Shown here: positions 50,701 through 63,272 of the stretch, piece after piece
Numbering within the stretch: the stretch's first letter is position 1
How the letters are laid out: each line of letters begins with the position of its first letter
NCBI RefSeq assembly: GCF_024868665.1
Contig: NC_079898.1
Location: 14,616,358 to 14,680,357 of the forward strand
DNA from: Triplophysa rosa
Taxonomy: Eukaryota; Chordata; Actinopteri; Cypriniformes; Nemacheilidae
Direction of reading: 5' to 3'
Length of the DNA: 64,000 nt
Made by a program: the position numbers and the translations under genes
Notes under the pieces: model-generated
What the model was told of the DNA's origin: nothing
The model's database searches: none
Seen by the model: the letters and a program-made list of their open reading frames with translations, nothing else

Positions 50701-52151
50701 TTGCTAAATGATTAAAGGGATAGTGCACACAAAAATGAAAATTCTGTCGTGAATTACTTGCTCTCGGCTTCCAAACCTGTATACATTTCTTTGGCTGAAC
50801 ACAGAGAAAGATATTTGGACGAATGCTTGTTACTAAACAGTTCTTGGACCCTATTGACTACCATAGTACTAGGAAAAATTACAATGGTAGTCAAAAAAAC
50901 TGTTTGCTGCCCTACATTCTTCAAAATATCGTCTTTTGTGTTCCTACTACGGTAGTCAATAAGGTCCAAGAACTGTTTGGTTATAAGTATTCTTCCAAAT
51001 ATCTTTCTCCGTGCTCAACAGAACAAAGACATTTATACAGATTTGTAACAACTCAGAGGTGAGTAAATTATGATTTATTTTTGGGTAAACAATCACTTTA
51101 ATAAAAGCGTCCTACTTCTGAAACTCTTTATTATATACAAGCCTATACAGGTATAAAGTTCAAATATGCTATGATCAACATTTCTCAAAATCCAGTTCAC
51201 CTAATGGTTATGCAACTTCTGTCCACGTTTTGTTAATAAGTAATGATTTATGTTAAATGACAGAATAGTTTAAGTTAAAGGCAAGGTTTATAATACTATG
51301 ACTAGTAAATGTTATAGTGAATTTCAAAGCAATGCCAATAAGAACACCTTTATGATGGCCAGAAATGACGTCTAGGTGGGCAACTCACAATGTTTTAAAA
51401 CACTGAATCAACGTTTCTAAAACTTTTCAATCAACAGATAAACTATACGTTTTGTAGACATGATGGGATAATACTGCAATGTTAGACACACACCTCTTTC
51501 ATGTAGAGCAAATACATTGATTCAGCAATTTCCAGATATCCTTGAGCTTTCTCGATCTCATCTCTTCCAGCCCACAAAATACCGAGCTGATTCTGACGGA
51601 CAAAAACATAATATTTACCATCGGCAGTTTTTTTACCCATCAAGCTATACTGCATGTTAATGTAAAATGCGAATGAAACACTTGGGTTGGCCTTGTTTAT
51701 TTAACGTTACCCGGGCCTGTATATACAACGATACGTTCTCCCGTGTAGTCGTGCACTTGTCAATGAGTTTCATGCAGGTCATGAGATGCTGCTCGCCGGC
51801 GGACAGCTCTTCGGTCTCTATGTGGTTCACGCCGAGATGGTACTCGAGCACCGCGATTCTGGCCGATCTCAGGCCGGCTGGAGAATCACCGGCACACGCC
51901 TTCCCAGCATCATTCTCCAGTCCTTCATCCACCACCTGCCCGGACTCACAGTCAGCTTCATTGCTAACCTCCTCCTCGATCTCAATTTTTTTCAAAGAAC
52001 AACGAATTTCCTTCAGCAAGTCTCTCGCTTTGTATTTCGACCGGAAAGGATTATTCTCAGGGTCTTTTTTAGACTCAACTTCGGAAAGCTCTTGGGCGAG
52101 GCGAAATTTCTCGCACACGGCCTTCCATTCAGCGCTCTGGGTGGCAGCCAT
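47728..52151 (-). CDS. kifbp: KIF-binding protein (KIF1-binding protein, KBP)
   Basis: KIFBP binds the motor domains of a subset of kinesins and blocks microtubule binding; loss causes Goldberg-Shprintzen syndrome in human. The exons are 51711-52151, 51494-51592, 50501-50580, 49697-49880, 49436-49529, 48709-48821 and 47728-48606. They give 629 codons plus TAA; human is 621. Conserved segments are EYHLGVNHIETEELSAGE (exon 1), LYYLAQVYKNLQQYERAGQY and EWAINAATLSQYYITK (exon 4), EIARCWIKYCLNLLQDA (exon 6), and DHSALFKVLAFFEQDLERRC and LELSEEMVSLLPLKI (last exon). The fold is helical and TPR-like. The ATG at 52151 opens MAATQSAEWKAVCEKF, matching the human start region. Several repeats lie in its introns. 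Confidence 0.96.
49930..50440 (-). mobile_element. L2-type LINE 3' fragment (kifbp intron 3)
   Basis: On the minus strand the C-terminal reverse-transcriptase segment reads LHWLPI-like MHWLPIVALIQFKSLLL, YKTTTGWHPF, SGCVPRLWNDLPL and SADSVVVFRNLL. It is followed toward lower coordinates by a UTR and the tail with GTCGCTTTGGATAAAAGCG and GCTAAATGACTAAATG at about 49930-49980. The copy is 5'-truncated and has stops upstream. A second tail fragment in the opposite orientation lies at about 50676-50716. Confidence 0.75.
50715..51106. mobile_element. Palindromic MITE (kifbp intron 2)
   Basis: The ends AAAGGGATAGTGCACACAAA and, inverted, TTAAAGTGATTGTTTACCC belong to the abundant cyprinid family with AGTTCACCCAAAAAT termini. 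The interior repeats GAAAGATATTTGGACGAATG and its complement, so the unit is nearly palindromic. It is non-coding and lies between kifbp exons 2 and 3. Confidence 0.75.
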
Positions 52152-54120
52152 GTTTTCCTGGAGTAGTTATTATAAGAGATCACCAGCAGAGGTCAGTAAA
52201 GGAAAATTCTCTCGACTTTTAAAAGTTCATTTTTCCGAGAGAGGATGTAACTCCCAGCGTTCATGTGATGTATTCAAGACAGCAGTTAAGTTTTCATGTA
52301 ATAATTATGATTATGTTTTTATCATTTTTTTTGCGAATTCTCAACGACAAGAGTATGACTCGGTACCGATACTCTATCGCCATGGTGTGAGCTGGCCTCC
52401 TTTCAAGTGCAAGTGATCCAGGTACAAATATTTTTTGATCATGATTACATTGTTCTTATTTAAAGATTGATTTTTGAGGTTTGTTTTAGTACGTCATATT
52501 TTTTAGACCAGGAGCAGAAACAGCTTTGGAAACAGGTAGCGGAGCCAGGCGCTTGCTTTTAGGCGCTCGAACACAGCACACTGGCGACACCCGCTGGTCA
52601 AGTCGTGTTACTGCGTATTCAAAACATTCACCGTTTTACAAACCAATTTATTTTCATTCGTGAAAAATCTGCTAATATTACCTACAACGTCGTCGAATAA
52701 TTTTCAAATGTTACTGTACTTTGACTGTAAATACTGTAATATACCTTTTAAATATTAAATGTCTGTATCATAAAATCTGTAGTTTGTTTTGTAACATTTG
52801 TTGTCTGTGTTTTCAGAGGGCACCTGAAATCAGTGTCCTAAAATAAAAAGCTTCTAATGTATATTTGAAGGTTTCTAACACATTTTTCTCGTTAAATTTC
52901 AGTTCATCCAAGATGACACATTCTCCTAATTCTTGTTTCACATCACCAAAGAAAGTTTTTTTGCTTGTCTGAAAACACAACACACCAGAAGACACTTCCA
53001 GTAAACGAGAGGAGAACTTCTCAGATAAACTTACATATGGGGTCAGTGACATCCTCAGCTGCCACAAACTGCTGGTCACTGCCTTGTAAAAACACTGCCA
53101 TATTTACTTGTAGTTCCAAATAATGCTTTGCACAGATTGTCAGGACCCCATATCATCAGAGGTCAATTTACACAATTTTACATCATTATTTTTTCGTTTC
53201 CGCATGCGACTCTAACCTGACTCAAAAGTACCTGGAACAGTGCTAGCACAGACTGCTGGGTTTTAGTTCCTCCTTGTGCTCAATTTTAGAATCAATAATG
53301 CCATTAATGGCAAGGCATGAAGTTTTTACCGATGGTTAAACAATTAATGACCTGTTACACAAGAGAAAGCAATGCAATACACTTTAAAAATGGTGGGTTA
53401 TTCTCAACCTTGGGTCAAAAAAGTTTTTTACACAACCCTTATTTTACAGTCCTGAAGTCATCAAGTTTTTAATTAATATAATATAATAATATAATAGTCA
53501 AGGGTATACATACAATGATATTGAATAATCAGAAGGTTTTTGTGATACAGGCCTTAAAAAAGTTTGCTATAAAGAAAAACAAGATCTTGAAAGCAACAGA
53601 GAATTTTTGCTTTCAACAGCTTCTCCTGACATTGCATCCTGAGTCAGTTATAGCATCTGCTCTGCAATCTGAAAGTTATTCACATCTTTTTAGGTGTAAA
53701 TCAATGATGCATAAAAACGCTGTTATAGAATTGAATAGACTCTCTCTTGAAGATATTCTAGTTATTAAATATTCTTACTAAATCAACAAAACAGTTGTAA
53801 AGAGAAAAAGATTGGCATTTTACATACCACATTTGAAGTAACGAATGAAGTAAATTTCTGTACAAATTGTTTATTACACTATGCTGTTGTTGCTCTCTCA
53901 GGTTTCCATAAACAGTTGCCAAAAGCATACTCCAAAATGAAAATGTGTCCTATGAATAACATTTGCATCAATACAATTTTGAATAGTGAATATCTGAGAA
54001 GCCTTTGAATAATTAGAAACTTTTTTTGAACTGGTGCATGACTCTTCTGTATTTATTTTACATGGCCTACAGTACAGTAGCTCTGCTTATTTCAGTTTAC
54101 ATGGTGGTTCACACACAGAG
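52152..54120. other. Intergenic region kifbp-pik3ap1
   Basis: The region begins with the kifbp 5' UTR and promoter side and runs to the presumed pik3ap1 promoter. Near 52813-53100 a minus-strand open frame contains a 66-nt GT..AG mini-intron candidate (see findings). From 53100 to 54120 it is AT-rich with no recognised gene. Confidence 0.45.
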
Positions 54121-54329
54121 CTTTTAGGAAGTGACGCTGTCGCCCACCATCAGGAAATGGACTGTTTCTTTTAGTAGATGTGAGTCATGGGCTGAAGGCA
54201 GATCAGCCATGTACCAAATGCAGAGTATTTTGGTCATGAGGTGAGCAGAGAAAGTATACAAAGAGAAGGCACCTTTGGAAGGTACAACCACTGTGCACCC
54301 CTGAAGTGAGGCAAGACACAAGACACAAG
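54121..54329 (+). promoter_or_regulatory. pik3ap1: pik3ap1 presumed promoter and 5' non-coding exon
   Basis: An ETS/PU.1-like AGGAAGTG (54126-54133) precedes a stretch ending in CACAAG|GTGAGT at 54329, a strong splice donor. The first coding exon of pik3ap1 has an acceptor TTTTCACAG ending at 55234, just before the ATG at 55254. Together these suggest a non-coding first exon here and a 905-nt first intron. Inferred from sequence signals only. Confidence 0.4.
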
Positions 54330-55253
54330 GTGAGTATATCTCATATATCCCATTTATTGTCATTAAAATCTAAAAGCTTGTATGTTGTATGTGTATCAGT
54401 TTTGGAATTTGAACAGGTGATCTTGTTTTAAGTTGTCTTGTTATAAGTTTGAATAAAAAAAAAAAATCAATGTTAATAAAAAAAATATTATAATTATCGT
54501 GAATACAATAAGGAAGTCGATTCAAAATTCTTCCTGTTGTCACGTTTACTGTCAGTAAGCATTCAGCTTTGCGTTATAAAAAATATTATTTAGCATGTAA
54601 TACAGAATTACTTATTCTGTTCGGCTTTTTTTTGTATTTGTTTATTATATGATCTCATTTTATATGATCATAATCAGATGATTAGATAAAACCACAGGCG
54701 GTGTTTACAGTAGAAAAGTTTATTGAAGTGGCCTATAGAAAAATGAGTTCTTGGAAATATAATTTGAGGTCCCTCGGGTACTTATTTTCTTCCTCTTGCA
54801 CTTTCCATTACATCCAGAAAAGGCAAACAGGTTATGGTATTTGATGGGTGGTGATACTTGTTGAGTTTTTATTTACCTAGTACTGTTATTTTTCTTTTTT
54901 TATTTGTCAGCATTCCTCATTCACAGAAATTTACTGGACACTTTTGCGCTCAGTATTTTTTGCATCAAAACTAACGTTAACAGCTATTGACAGTGCATAG
55001 ATATGAGCAAGACTTTTATTGTTGGAATTTGTTCTTTCAAACTTTCTGACCTAGTTGAACAATATAGCCATTCTGGATTCTCATTCATTATTCATGACGA
55101 CATTTTTTAAAATTCATAGGGGATTGTATAGCTTGTTCTAAATCACATACCCAGTGCTTTATTATGCTTTTGTTTAGATTTAAGGTTAAGTATGTGTTCC
55201 TTTTCAATAAAAGCCCTGTTCAATGTTTTCACAGCAAAACTGGATATTTCACA

Positions 55254-58200
55254 ATGTGTGAGGTGTTAATTGTTCATGCCAGCGAGGCCAGTGAATGGGC
55301 CGAGTATTTAAAGCAAATCTTGGCTGCATCATGTAACTTTCAAGAGGACTCCATTATTTTGTGTGATGTACATGAAGAGACTTTGTTAAAAGATCAAGAG
55401 CTGTTTGACTCCTGCAAGTGCATCATACTTTTGCTATCTACAGTGTTCCTTGACATTTGGAATGAACCGGCGAGACTGGACGCTTTACGGGATCTTCTGC
55501 AACCCCCTCATAAAATTGTTGCTTTTTTGTGTGGAGTATCAGAACATGAAGCAGATTATTTTGAACACTGGGAGCATTGGCGAAAGCTCAATTCGGAAGA
55601 CGAACCATCAGTATATGTGTCTACTGTCATGGAGTGCATTTATGATGGTATTTATGTTTTACTCTATATCATTTATACTCATTAGATCAATATCATTATG
55701 AATCTAATTTTAAGTAATTATACATTAAATACAGCATTTTGTTTTTGCAATAGTTGTATATGTTTTTTCATTCAAGGATGTATTAGTGAACAATATGGTC
55801 AGGAGTTTGATGATATTCAGCCAGAAGACCACAAGGATTCACAAGAACACATAGATGACTTCACATTTCCCGAAATCCCTCAAGATTTAGCTTTACCTGA
55901 TGAGACGGAACAGGTGAATAGTGATGATGTTGGTCCTCCTGAACAGTCTTGTTTGGAGACGCCCCATGAGGACCAGGCCTGCCTCACCATCCAGCCAGAC
56001 AGAATACTGTGTGGGGTAAGTGGGGATGTACGTTTTTAATACTTATTTAAGAGCTGAACGGCAATCTAGTTGTTAAATTTACCTGGGTTCCTATCTGCAG
56101 CCTGGCATGCAAGTTCACAGAAAGGGCGCTTTTCATCACATGGGCCTCTTCCTCTAATAAAGACGAAGTTTTAAAGTTATTAACACACACGGATATGACA
56201 TATTCTAAAGATAAACCTGTTATGAATGTCAGTGTTGATGTTGCTATTGTCAGTGTTGGTTTGAATGCATGAAGCTCAAATTATTGCACGTTATGTTTTT
56301 GTGGATAATTTTAGATACGAAAAATGAGGCACTGTCTGGATGAATTTTAGATTAAGATTATATACCACACTCTTATTCAATGAAATAATAAAATAATGTT
56401 TGATAAGAACCCAAACCACCCTAAAGACAAAAGACCATGCTTTACTTACTACCCGGTTAATTGCAATAAGGTTGCATTTGTTAACATGACCTAATAATAA
56501 ACAAAACTTCTACAGCATTTATTATTCTTTGTTCGTGCATAATTTCAGCCTTTACTAATACATTTTTATTTGTAACTGTTAACATTATAGTTAATGCACC
56601 AGGAATAATTGTATTGACATTAACGAACATTAACAAAGATGAATAAATGCTGAGATATTGATCATTGTTAGTTCATGTTAGCTAATGCATTAACCAATGT
56701 TACCAAATACTGCCTAAAGTGTTACCGTTTACACTGAAACGCTTTGCTCATTGCTGATTCAGCATTTAGTTTAAAAGTTTTTGCTGACATGAGGTCAAAT
56801 CAAGCATCCAGCATCAAATGTATTATTAATTGTGACTTCATCATATACATAAGGCTAAAAACCTCTTTAGTGTACTTTACTGTAGTCAATGCAAAATGAT
56901 CTCATAACTTTCTCATCGTTTGTCTGCCCCCATAAAGACTCGTGTGGATATTTATATAATCATGGTTAAGACTCTTGACGATGATGGCAGCCTGGAAGTG
57001 GAGTTTCACTCTGATCACACAACCTCTATACGAATGCCTGCGACTCTTGCAAACAAGTGCATTGTTACTGTCCAATCACCCGGTAAGACAACACGCATCA
57101 GAAAGAGGAACTTTTTATATCAGTTCCTCCATGCCTCGTTTCGCTTTCGGCATAATTTACATATTGTTTCCTGGGTAATTTAATGTAAAAGATGCATTAA
57201 TGTCTTTAAGGCATTGACAAAATGTTGTTTCATTGTTTTGTTTGATTTCGTTTGAATTCTTTTAGATATGGCAGCTGGGGTGGTCACATTAACGCTTTAT
57301 AAAAATGAGTCTATGGTCTGTTCAACGACAGTAAAGTATTTCACAGAAATGGAAGAAATTTGCACGTATCTAGAGAAAGTGACAGACCCTATGAAGTTCA
57401 TGTGTCAGGTAACGATTAAACAAAATAAATCATACAATCATGTCTTGTATGCAAATAAGTTTGAGAAGGCCTTATTTGGAGAATACTGTATAAACATGTA
57501 TATAAAAATGTAACTATAATAGAGTCCTTGAGCTCAAAGTCATGACTGAATACTGCACAACACTTTATGTAAGTAATAATCAATAAAATGTAAATAATTA
57601 CATTTGTCTATATAACGCATTGTTCCTGTTATTCCACAAAATCTTTCCTAGAAAGATCCGACTGAAAGAAACAATTTATCACCAACCATTAATTAATTGC
57701 ACAAAATGCATTATTTTGAAAAAAAAAGTATTTTGTGTACTCTTGCCATTATATTTCCCTTGCAACCTGTACATTTTTTTATAGAAAAGCGATTTTCTTT
57801 TTTTAGGTTTTTATCTTTCTTACTCAAGGTTTTTGATTCTGTGTAATTTTCAGGCTTTTGACATCACATCCAGTGTACCCGAGTCATTGGACAATTTGCT
57901 TGCGGACTCTCTCAAAAAACGTATGCCATTAAGTGGAATACAAGTATTTGGAATTACTCAAATTTCACAAGAGGATACAACAGGAAGTAAGCGATTTTAT
58001 TCACAAAAAAAATGTTTTAGGCTATGATAATGTTTACACAAGATACAAATGTATTTTATGATGAAACTATTTTTAGGCCACTGTTGTTAAACCAGGTTAA
58101 TAAGACATACCTTTAAATGACATATTTTAGATATTGACTGTTTTTAGAGTGTACCATAGAGGCTATTAAATAGCCTGCATGTTGCAAAATACTACAATGT

Positions 58201-61200
58201 AATTTCTCAAGACTTTTACTTGCAATGATATTTACAGGTCGCTTGAAATTTTGCTATATCAGGAATAACACATTGCATTTTTTATGAACCCTGTTTTGGT
58301 CCATTTTAATAAGAGTGTAGTGTCTTATCACCATCGGAACTTTTTCAGTAACATTTTGCAATAGGGTTCCATTTATTAACATTAGTTAACTACATACATT
58401 TTAGATCATATTAATTTCATCATTTCATCATATTATTATCATCGTTTAATCCATTTTTAATATCAAAAGTTGTATCTGGTAACATTAGTTAATGCACAAT
58501 GAGCTAACATGAGAAACTGTATTTGTGTTAAAACGAAAGTATATTGCTTATTGTGTGTTTATGTTAATTAAAAAACAACAATTGTTAATGAAAGGAACCT
58601 TATTGTTAACTGTTACCGCGTTCTCGGTAAAGGCAGTAAACGCTGACATCTTTTTTACTACATGGAAAAGCAGAAAGCAATGTAATCGCCGAACAATAAT
58701 ATCTTTTTCCACTCAGATTGCCGTGATATGGAACTCCCAACACTGCTTCACTTCTCTGCCAAGTATGGTTTAAAGAAATTGACATCTTTGTTAATGCGGT
58801 GCCCTGGAGCCTTGCAGGCCTACAGTGTTATGAACAAAGATGGGGATTACCCTAACAATCTAGCAGAGAAAAGTGGCTTTTCGGATTTAAGACAGTTTAT
58901 GGACGAATATGTTGTAAGTTCATTATTATTATTTGTGAATATGCTTATATGCACATGTGCCTATAATACCAGATTTATACCAGACGAGTCAACCATGTGT
59001 TCTCAAAATCCTTCATGCAAACTTTTTTATCAGTATGTGAAAATCTAATATACTAGCTACGTGCCACAAGCTGAAGCTACAAATATGAATTGTGAGACGT
59101 TTTATGTGACATGTAGCAGAAGTAATAATAGTAGTGTTTGAAAGAACATGCAACATTTGTGATGGTAATTGCATACTGTAATAATATATTATTTTATTCA
59201 TTAAACCAACTAGGAAACAGTGGATTTGGTCAAGATCCACATGGAGGAGGCTCAGGACACCCCTGAGAATGAGATCTATGAAGATATGTTGAACACGTCT
59301 CAAAATTTGATCACAGATTTGGAAAATGAGGACATTTATGAGTCTATGATGAAACTGAATGCCGAGATGGGTTTGTGTAAGCCACTCTCATTTAAACAAC
59401 ACTATTTCTTGTTTGCAAAATAACATTCATTACTGAACCATATTTTGGAGATCACCCAAAAATAAAAATTCTGTCATGAATTACTCACTCTCTAGTTGTT
59501 CCAAACCTGTATGAATTTCTTTGTTTGGTTGAACACAGAGAAAGCTATTTGGACGAATGCTTGTAACCAAACAAAAAAATTATAAAGCAATTTTCCTACT
59601 AGTCAATGGTGGCCAAGATCTGTTTGGTTATAAACATTCTTCCAAATATCTTTCTCTGTGTTCATCAGAATAAAGACATTTATACAGATTTGGAACAACT
59701 CAAAGGTGAGTACAGAATTTTTATTTTTGGGTGAACTATCCCTTTAAATAATTGCCGTTATATAAATCATGTATACGTAATCCATGTTTCACAGATGAGG
59801 ACCTACAAGGTGTTTTGGCGGACTCCAATCCTGAAGAGACAATGCTGAGAAAATTTTTTGAAGGTACGTCAATAGGAAACATCACTTGCACCACAGTCTT
59901 CCCTAATGTACAGTAGATACTGGAAGAATCGGTCTTAACCTATTGTTTAAAATCTAAAACTCTACAACTAAAGGACATTACAAAATATTTACAAATGTTT
60001 ACAAAAATTGAGTTCATTTTATGAACATCATTTTTGCTCTCAAGATTATCTCTTATTTTTGTTGTGAAACCTACTGTACAAATATAGATGTGTAACCTTA
60101 TAACTAAACTGGTCTTAAGGCTTAGAGTCTTATGCTTTTTATTTAGCAAAACCTGACAAATGTTCTCAATCGGAGCATGAGTCAACCAACGGTGGATTAC
60201 CTGAAATGGATGATGATGACTACCATGACATGGGCGTTGACCCAGAAGTCTACTGTGATGTGGAGGAAGAGGATCCGTACAATCCCTGCTGCCCTGATCA
60301 AATTTATGACATTGTGGAGCCACATTCCAAAATTGTTCCAGAAGTTCTTAACCGTCCACCCGCACCCATTCCAAGACCAGCCAGTAACCAAGAACCTGAG
60401 GAGAATACAACCTACATTTCCAAAGGTCGAAACCTGAGTTCATCACCACTACTACAGTAAAACAGTGTGCCTTAGCACTAGAGAAAATATAATTTTGTTG
60501 TTGTTTTGTTGCATTTTGTTTTACAGTGTTTTGCCCCAAGGACCCTCTATACTCAGTAAGCAAAAGGCCAGAAAAGGATTTGTCTCCACTAGGTATGAAC
60601 GTTTATAGGGGTGCATAATTAAGATAACAGCACATTACGTTGAAAGTATTATCTTCCCTTTCTGGCAGCACCTGCACGGTTGGTGAGAGACGGAGACATG
60701 AGCAGTCACTACGACCCCTTCGCAGGCATGAAGACCCCCGGACAGAGGCAGCTCATCTCTCTACAGGAAAGAGTAAAGGTGGGTGAGCTCAGCGTCGAAG
60801 AGGCCGTGCAGGAGTTCAAGGCTTGGCAGTTGGATCAAGAAGGACGTTCATATTCTGTCCGGTTTCAGCAGGTAAATAAGCTCATGGAAATTGTCAAAAT
60901 AGAGTGAGATGTGTTCTTTGGTTAACTCTGTGGTTTCTAAAAATTGCAGTCACAACAGCAGCCTTGTAAACGTGTGTCTGTTTACTTTAAAAGGGAAATC
61001 TACAGAGGTTAAGAGAGAGCATCACCCGACGCTGTAGAGACAAAGGAACGACAGGTATGGATTTTCCTCAAGATGAATATTTTACATGTACAAAAACAGA
61101 TAACAGCACACAAGAACATTTTATTTTTGAGTTTGTCGTTTTATTGGTATTTAAACGATATTCAGTTACTTTACAGTTATCCAGTTACTTGTAGAAAACT

Positions 61201-63272
61201 GAATAACAGATGAACTGGAAACTGGAACAAAAATACATGCAATATTTAGTTACAGTATAACACTTTGGAATAAGAAGACAAGTGTGAATATCTATAGTTC
61301 ATTGACATGTATACAAATATTTGTATTATACAAGTACTCTTAGAATAATTTTCTCTTGAGTCAGTACATTAAGGGTAGTAGTATTGTAGTATTGCTTAAA
61401 ATACCTGAATGTTGATGTGTTTTCGTGCAACACAATTTTTGTTTTCATCAAAATCTTCCTGTTTTTTTCTTTCATTAGAGCTTATGATAACAGCACCGAT
61501 GCAAGCAAATGTTCATTGGGGGTCTAATAAGAACATAAATTGCTCGTTGTATGAACCTGCACCGCGTGTGATCAACCAACCCCCTCCTGTTAGCAGACCG
61601 GTGCAGAGAGGAAGCTGGCAGACAGGAAGTACCTCCAGCACTTCTAGTATGTCACAAAATAACTTCTTTAATCTTATGCAATAATACCTTCCAAAAAAGT
61701 TACACAGATTATTTAAAACGTGTGATTTACCTTCACGGCTTATTTTGGTTAAGTGCTCAAATAGTTGTTTTTAATGGAGGCTGTAAAGATGCCTGATGAA
61801 GTTGTGTAATCTTGAATAGGTGTGTCCGGTGTATTTTATTAGGTTTGGAGATAAACTTGTAGTAACTTGTAAGTTGTGGTGCTAGAGGAGTTAAATGTTT
61901 TTAAAGTGATAGTTCACCCAAAAATACAAATTCTGTCTTCTTGTCATTTCAAACCTGTGTGACTTTCTTCCGCAGAACACAAAAGAAGATATTTTGAAGA
62001 ATGTTGTTAACTGGCCCCCATTCACTTACACATGCAATAGAAATGATTGGGTGCCAGTTCTGTTCGGTTACCAACTTTCTTCAAAATATCTTCTTTTGTG
62101 TTCTGCGGAAGAAAGAAAGTCACAAAGGTTTGAAATGACAAGAGGGTGAGGAAACGATGACAGAATGTTCATTTTTGGGTGAACCATCACTTTAACTTAA
62201 ATGTTCTTAAAACTGTAGTTGATTATGTCACAGAACTCATGCGTACAACCAAATGTAATTCCGAGCGTCTCACCTGAGCAGGCAGTAGCAGTCACAGATT
62301 GAGCATTCAGAGCAATGTCAGCAACAGCAGCGGGCCAGACGTCGATTGTGATGTAAGCATGTTTAATAGTATGATTATGATCATTGTCCATCTCAAACTC
62401 CATCTATTTCACTCACCCGTTATTCTGGATAAATGTCCTGCAATGTATTATTTGTTGATTAGGATATAATAAAAAGATGATTTTGCTAGCCATATAAGAA
62501 ATGACAACACTTCTATTTATTCTTTTTGACCGCTTATGTGTTTGCTTTATTTAAGGAGCCGCCAGACATTCCACTCCCACCACGACCTACCCGCCCCGTG
62601 GCGGATATTCCACCCGTGCTTCCTCCACCGAGAGTCCCACCTCGCCAATTAGACCGGTGAGTGTTTCCGATGGCTTGCAACATCACAGAGACAGCAGCTG
62701 TGTCTGTCTCTGTAAATACTGATGTGTTTACTATCTTTACCATCATACTAAAAGAGCCATTTTACACAGGTGGGAGAGTAAAGCGAGTGTGAAATACATG
62801 TATTCTCAAAGTTTCACTGCCACGGAATATCTGATGTACTAGATGTTAGGATAAAAATTTGTAGGTGATGCAAAGGCGGATCATAAATAAAACGCTACCC
62901 ATGTGACAAACCACAGCATACAGCTCTTCCAACCACAAAGTCAGGCTCCGCTCAGCTTAACTTTCCGTTGTGCATACAAACATCGAACTTTAATCACGTG
63001 AAGATAAAGTGTGGTTTTCAGAATGTTTTCAGAAGCTGTTCGTGCACACAGATATCTGACTTGAGCTGAATCCTTTCCCTGGTTTGCCTGGAGTTCACTC
63101 TGAGAGGGAAATGTTGAGATGTAGATTTTATTGTAAATGTAACCTACTGTCTCCTAGGAATGTGGACAGCGGGCTACACGAGCGTTATGTGTCGAGACCC
63201 ACCCGTCCGGTTCCTCAGGTGACCTCCCAAAGGTCCGTTGCGCCTCCACCTTTACCGAGACGGACGTGGTGA
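55254..63272 (+). CDS. pik3ap1: PI3K adaptor protein 1 (B-cell adaptor for PI3K, BCAP)
   Basis: BCAP links B-cell receptor and Toll-like receptor signalling to PI3K through tyrosine-phosphorylated YxxM motifs. The exons are 55254-55647, 55777-56015, 56938-57082, 57266-57408, 57854-57986, 58717-58913, 59214-59376, 59795-59863, 60147-60425, 60527-60592, 60669-60871, 60994-61054, 61479-61646, 62282-62352, 62556-62656 and 63158-63272. They give 848 codons plus TGA; human is 805. Order: TIR-like domain (CEVLIVHASEASEWAEYL), DBB region (VDIYIIMVK to FMCQ), ankyrin-type helices (LPTLLHFSAKYGLKKLT), YxxM cluster (IYEDML, IYESMM), YDPFAGMKTPGQRQLI, coiled coil, and a proline-rich tail (PPLPRRTW). The start ATG directly precedes the TIR domain, without the short extension of human. 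The exon 9 donor is a non-standard GTCGAA. Confidence 0.94.
56450..56725. repeat. Palindromic MITE-like repeat (pik3ap1 intron 2)
   Basis: It has repeated and inverted GTTAACAT, TTAGTTAATGC, TGTTAGTTCATGTTAG and GCATTTATTA motifs, characteristic of an abundant cyprinid non-autonomous family, and it ends AAAGTGTTACC. It is non-coding and the boundaries are approximate. A related copy is at 58370-58612. Confidence 0.55.
58370..58612. repeat. Palindromic MITE-like repeat (pik3ap1 intron 5)
   Basis: It begins near AGGGTTCCATTTATTAACAT and contains TTAGTTAATGCACAATGAGC and GAAAGGAACCTTATTGTTAA at the far end. Same family as 56450-56725. Non-coding; boundaries approximate. Confidence 0.55.
59450..59748. 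mobile_element. Palindromic MITE (pik3ap1 intron 7)
   Basis: The left end GATCACCCAAAAATAAAAAT and the right end TTTTTATTTTTGGGTGAACT are inverted. The interior CACAGAGAAAGCTATTTGGA has an inverted partner CCAAATATCTTTCTCTGTG. Same family as 50715-51106. It lies between pik3ap1 coding exons 7 and 8. Confidence 0.8.
61900..62195. mobile_element. Palindromic MITE (pik3ap1 intron 13)
   Basis: The ends AAAGTGATAGTTCACCCAAA and TTTGGGTGAACCATCACTTT are inverted, as are CTTTCTTCCGCAGAACACA and TGTTCTGCGGAAGAAAG inside. Third full copy of this family in the window. It lies between pik3ap1 coding exons 13 and 14. Confidence 0.8.

Noticed and set aside
51667..52416. 249-codon plus-strand open frame
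   Set aside because: It lies largely antisense to kifbp exon 1, whose minus-strand protein is clearly conserved. The plus frame is a shadow of its codon composition.
53515..53781. 88-codon plus-strand open frame upstream of pik3ap1
   Set aside because: AT-rich, no recognisable motif, no splice signals linking it to pik3ap1. Treated as chance.
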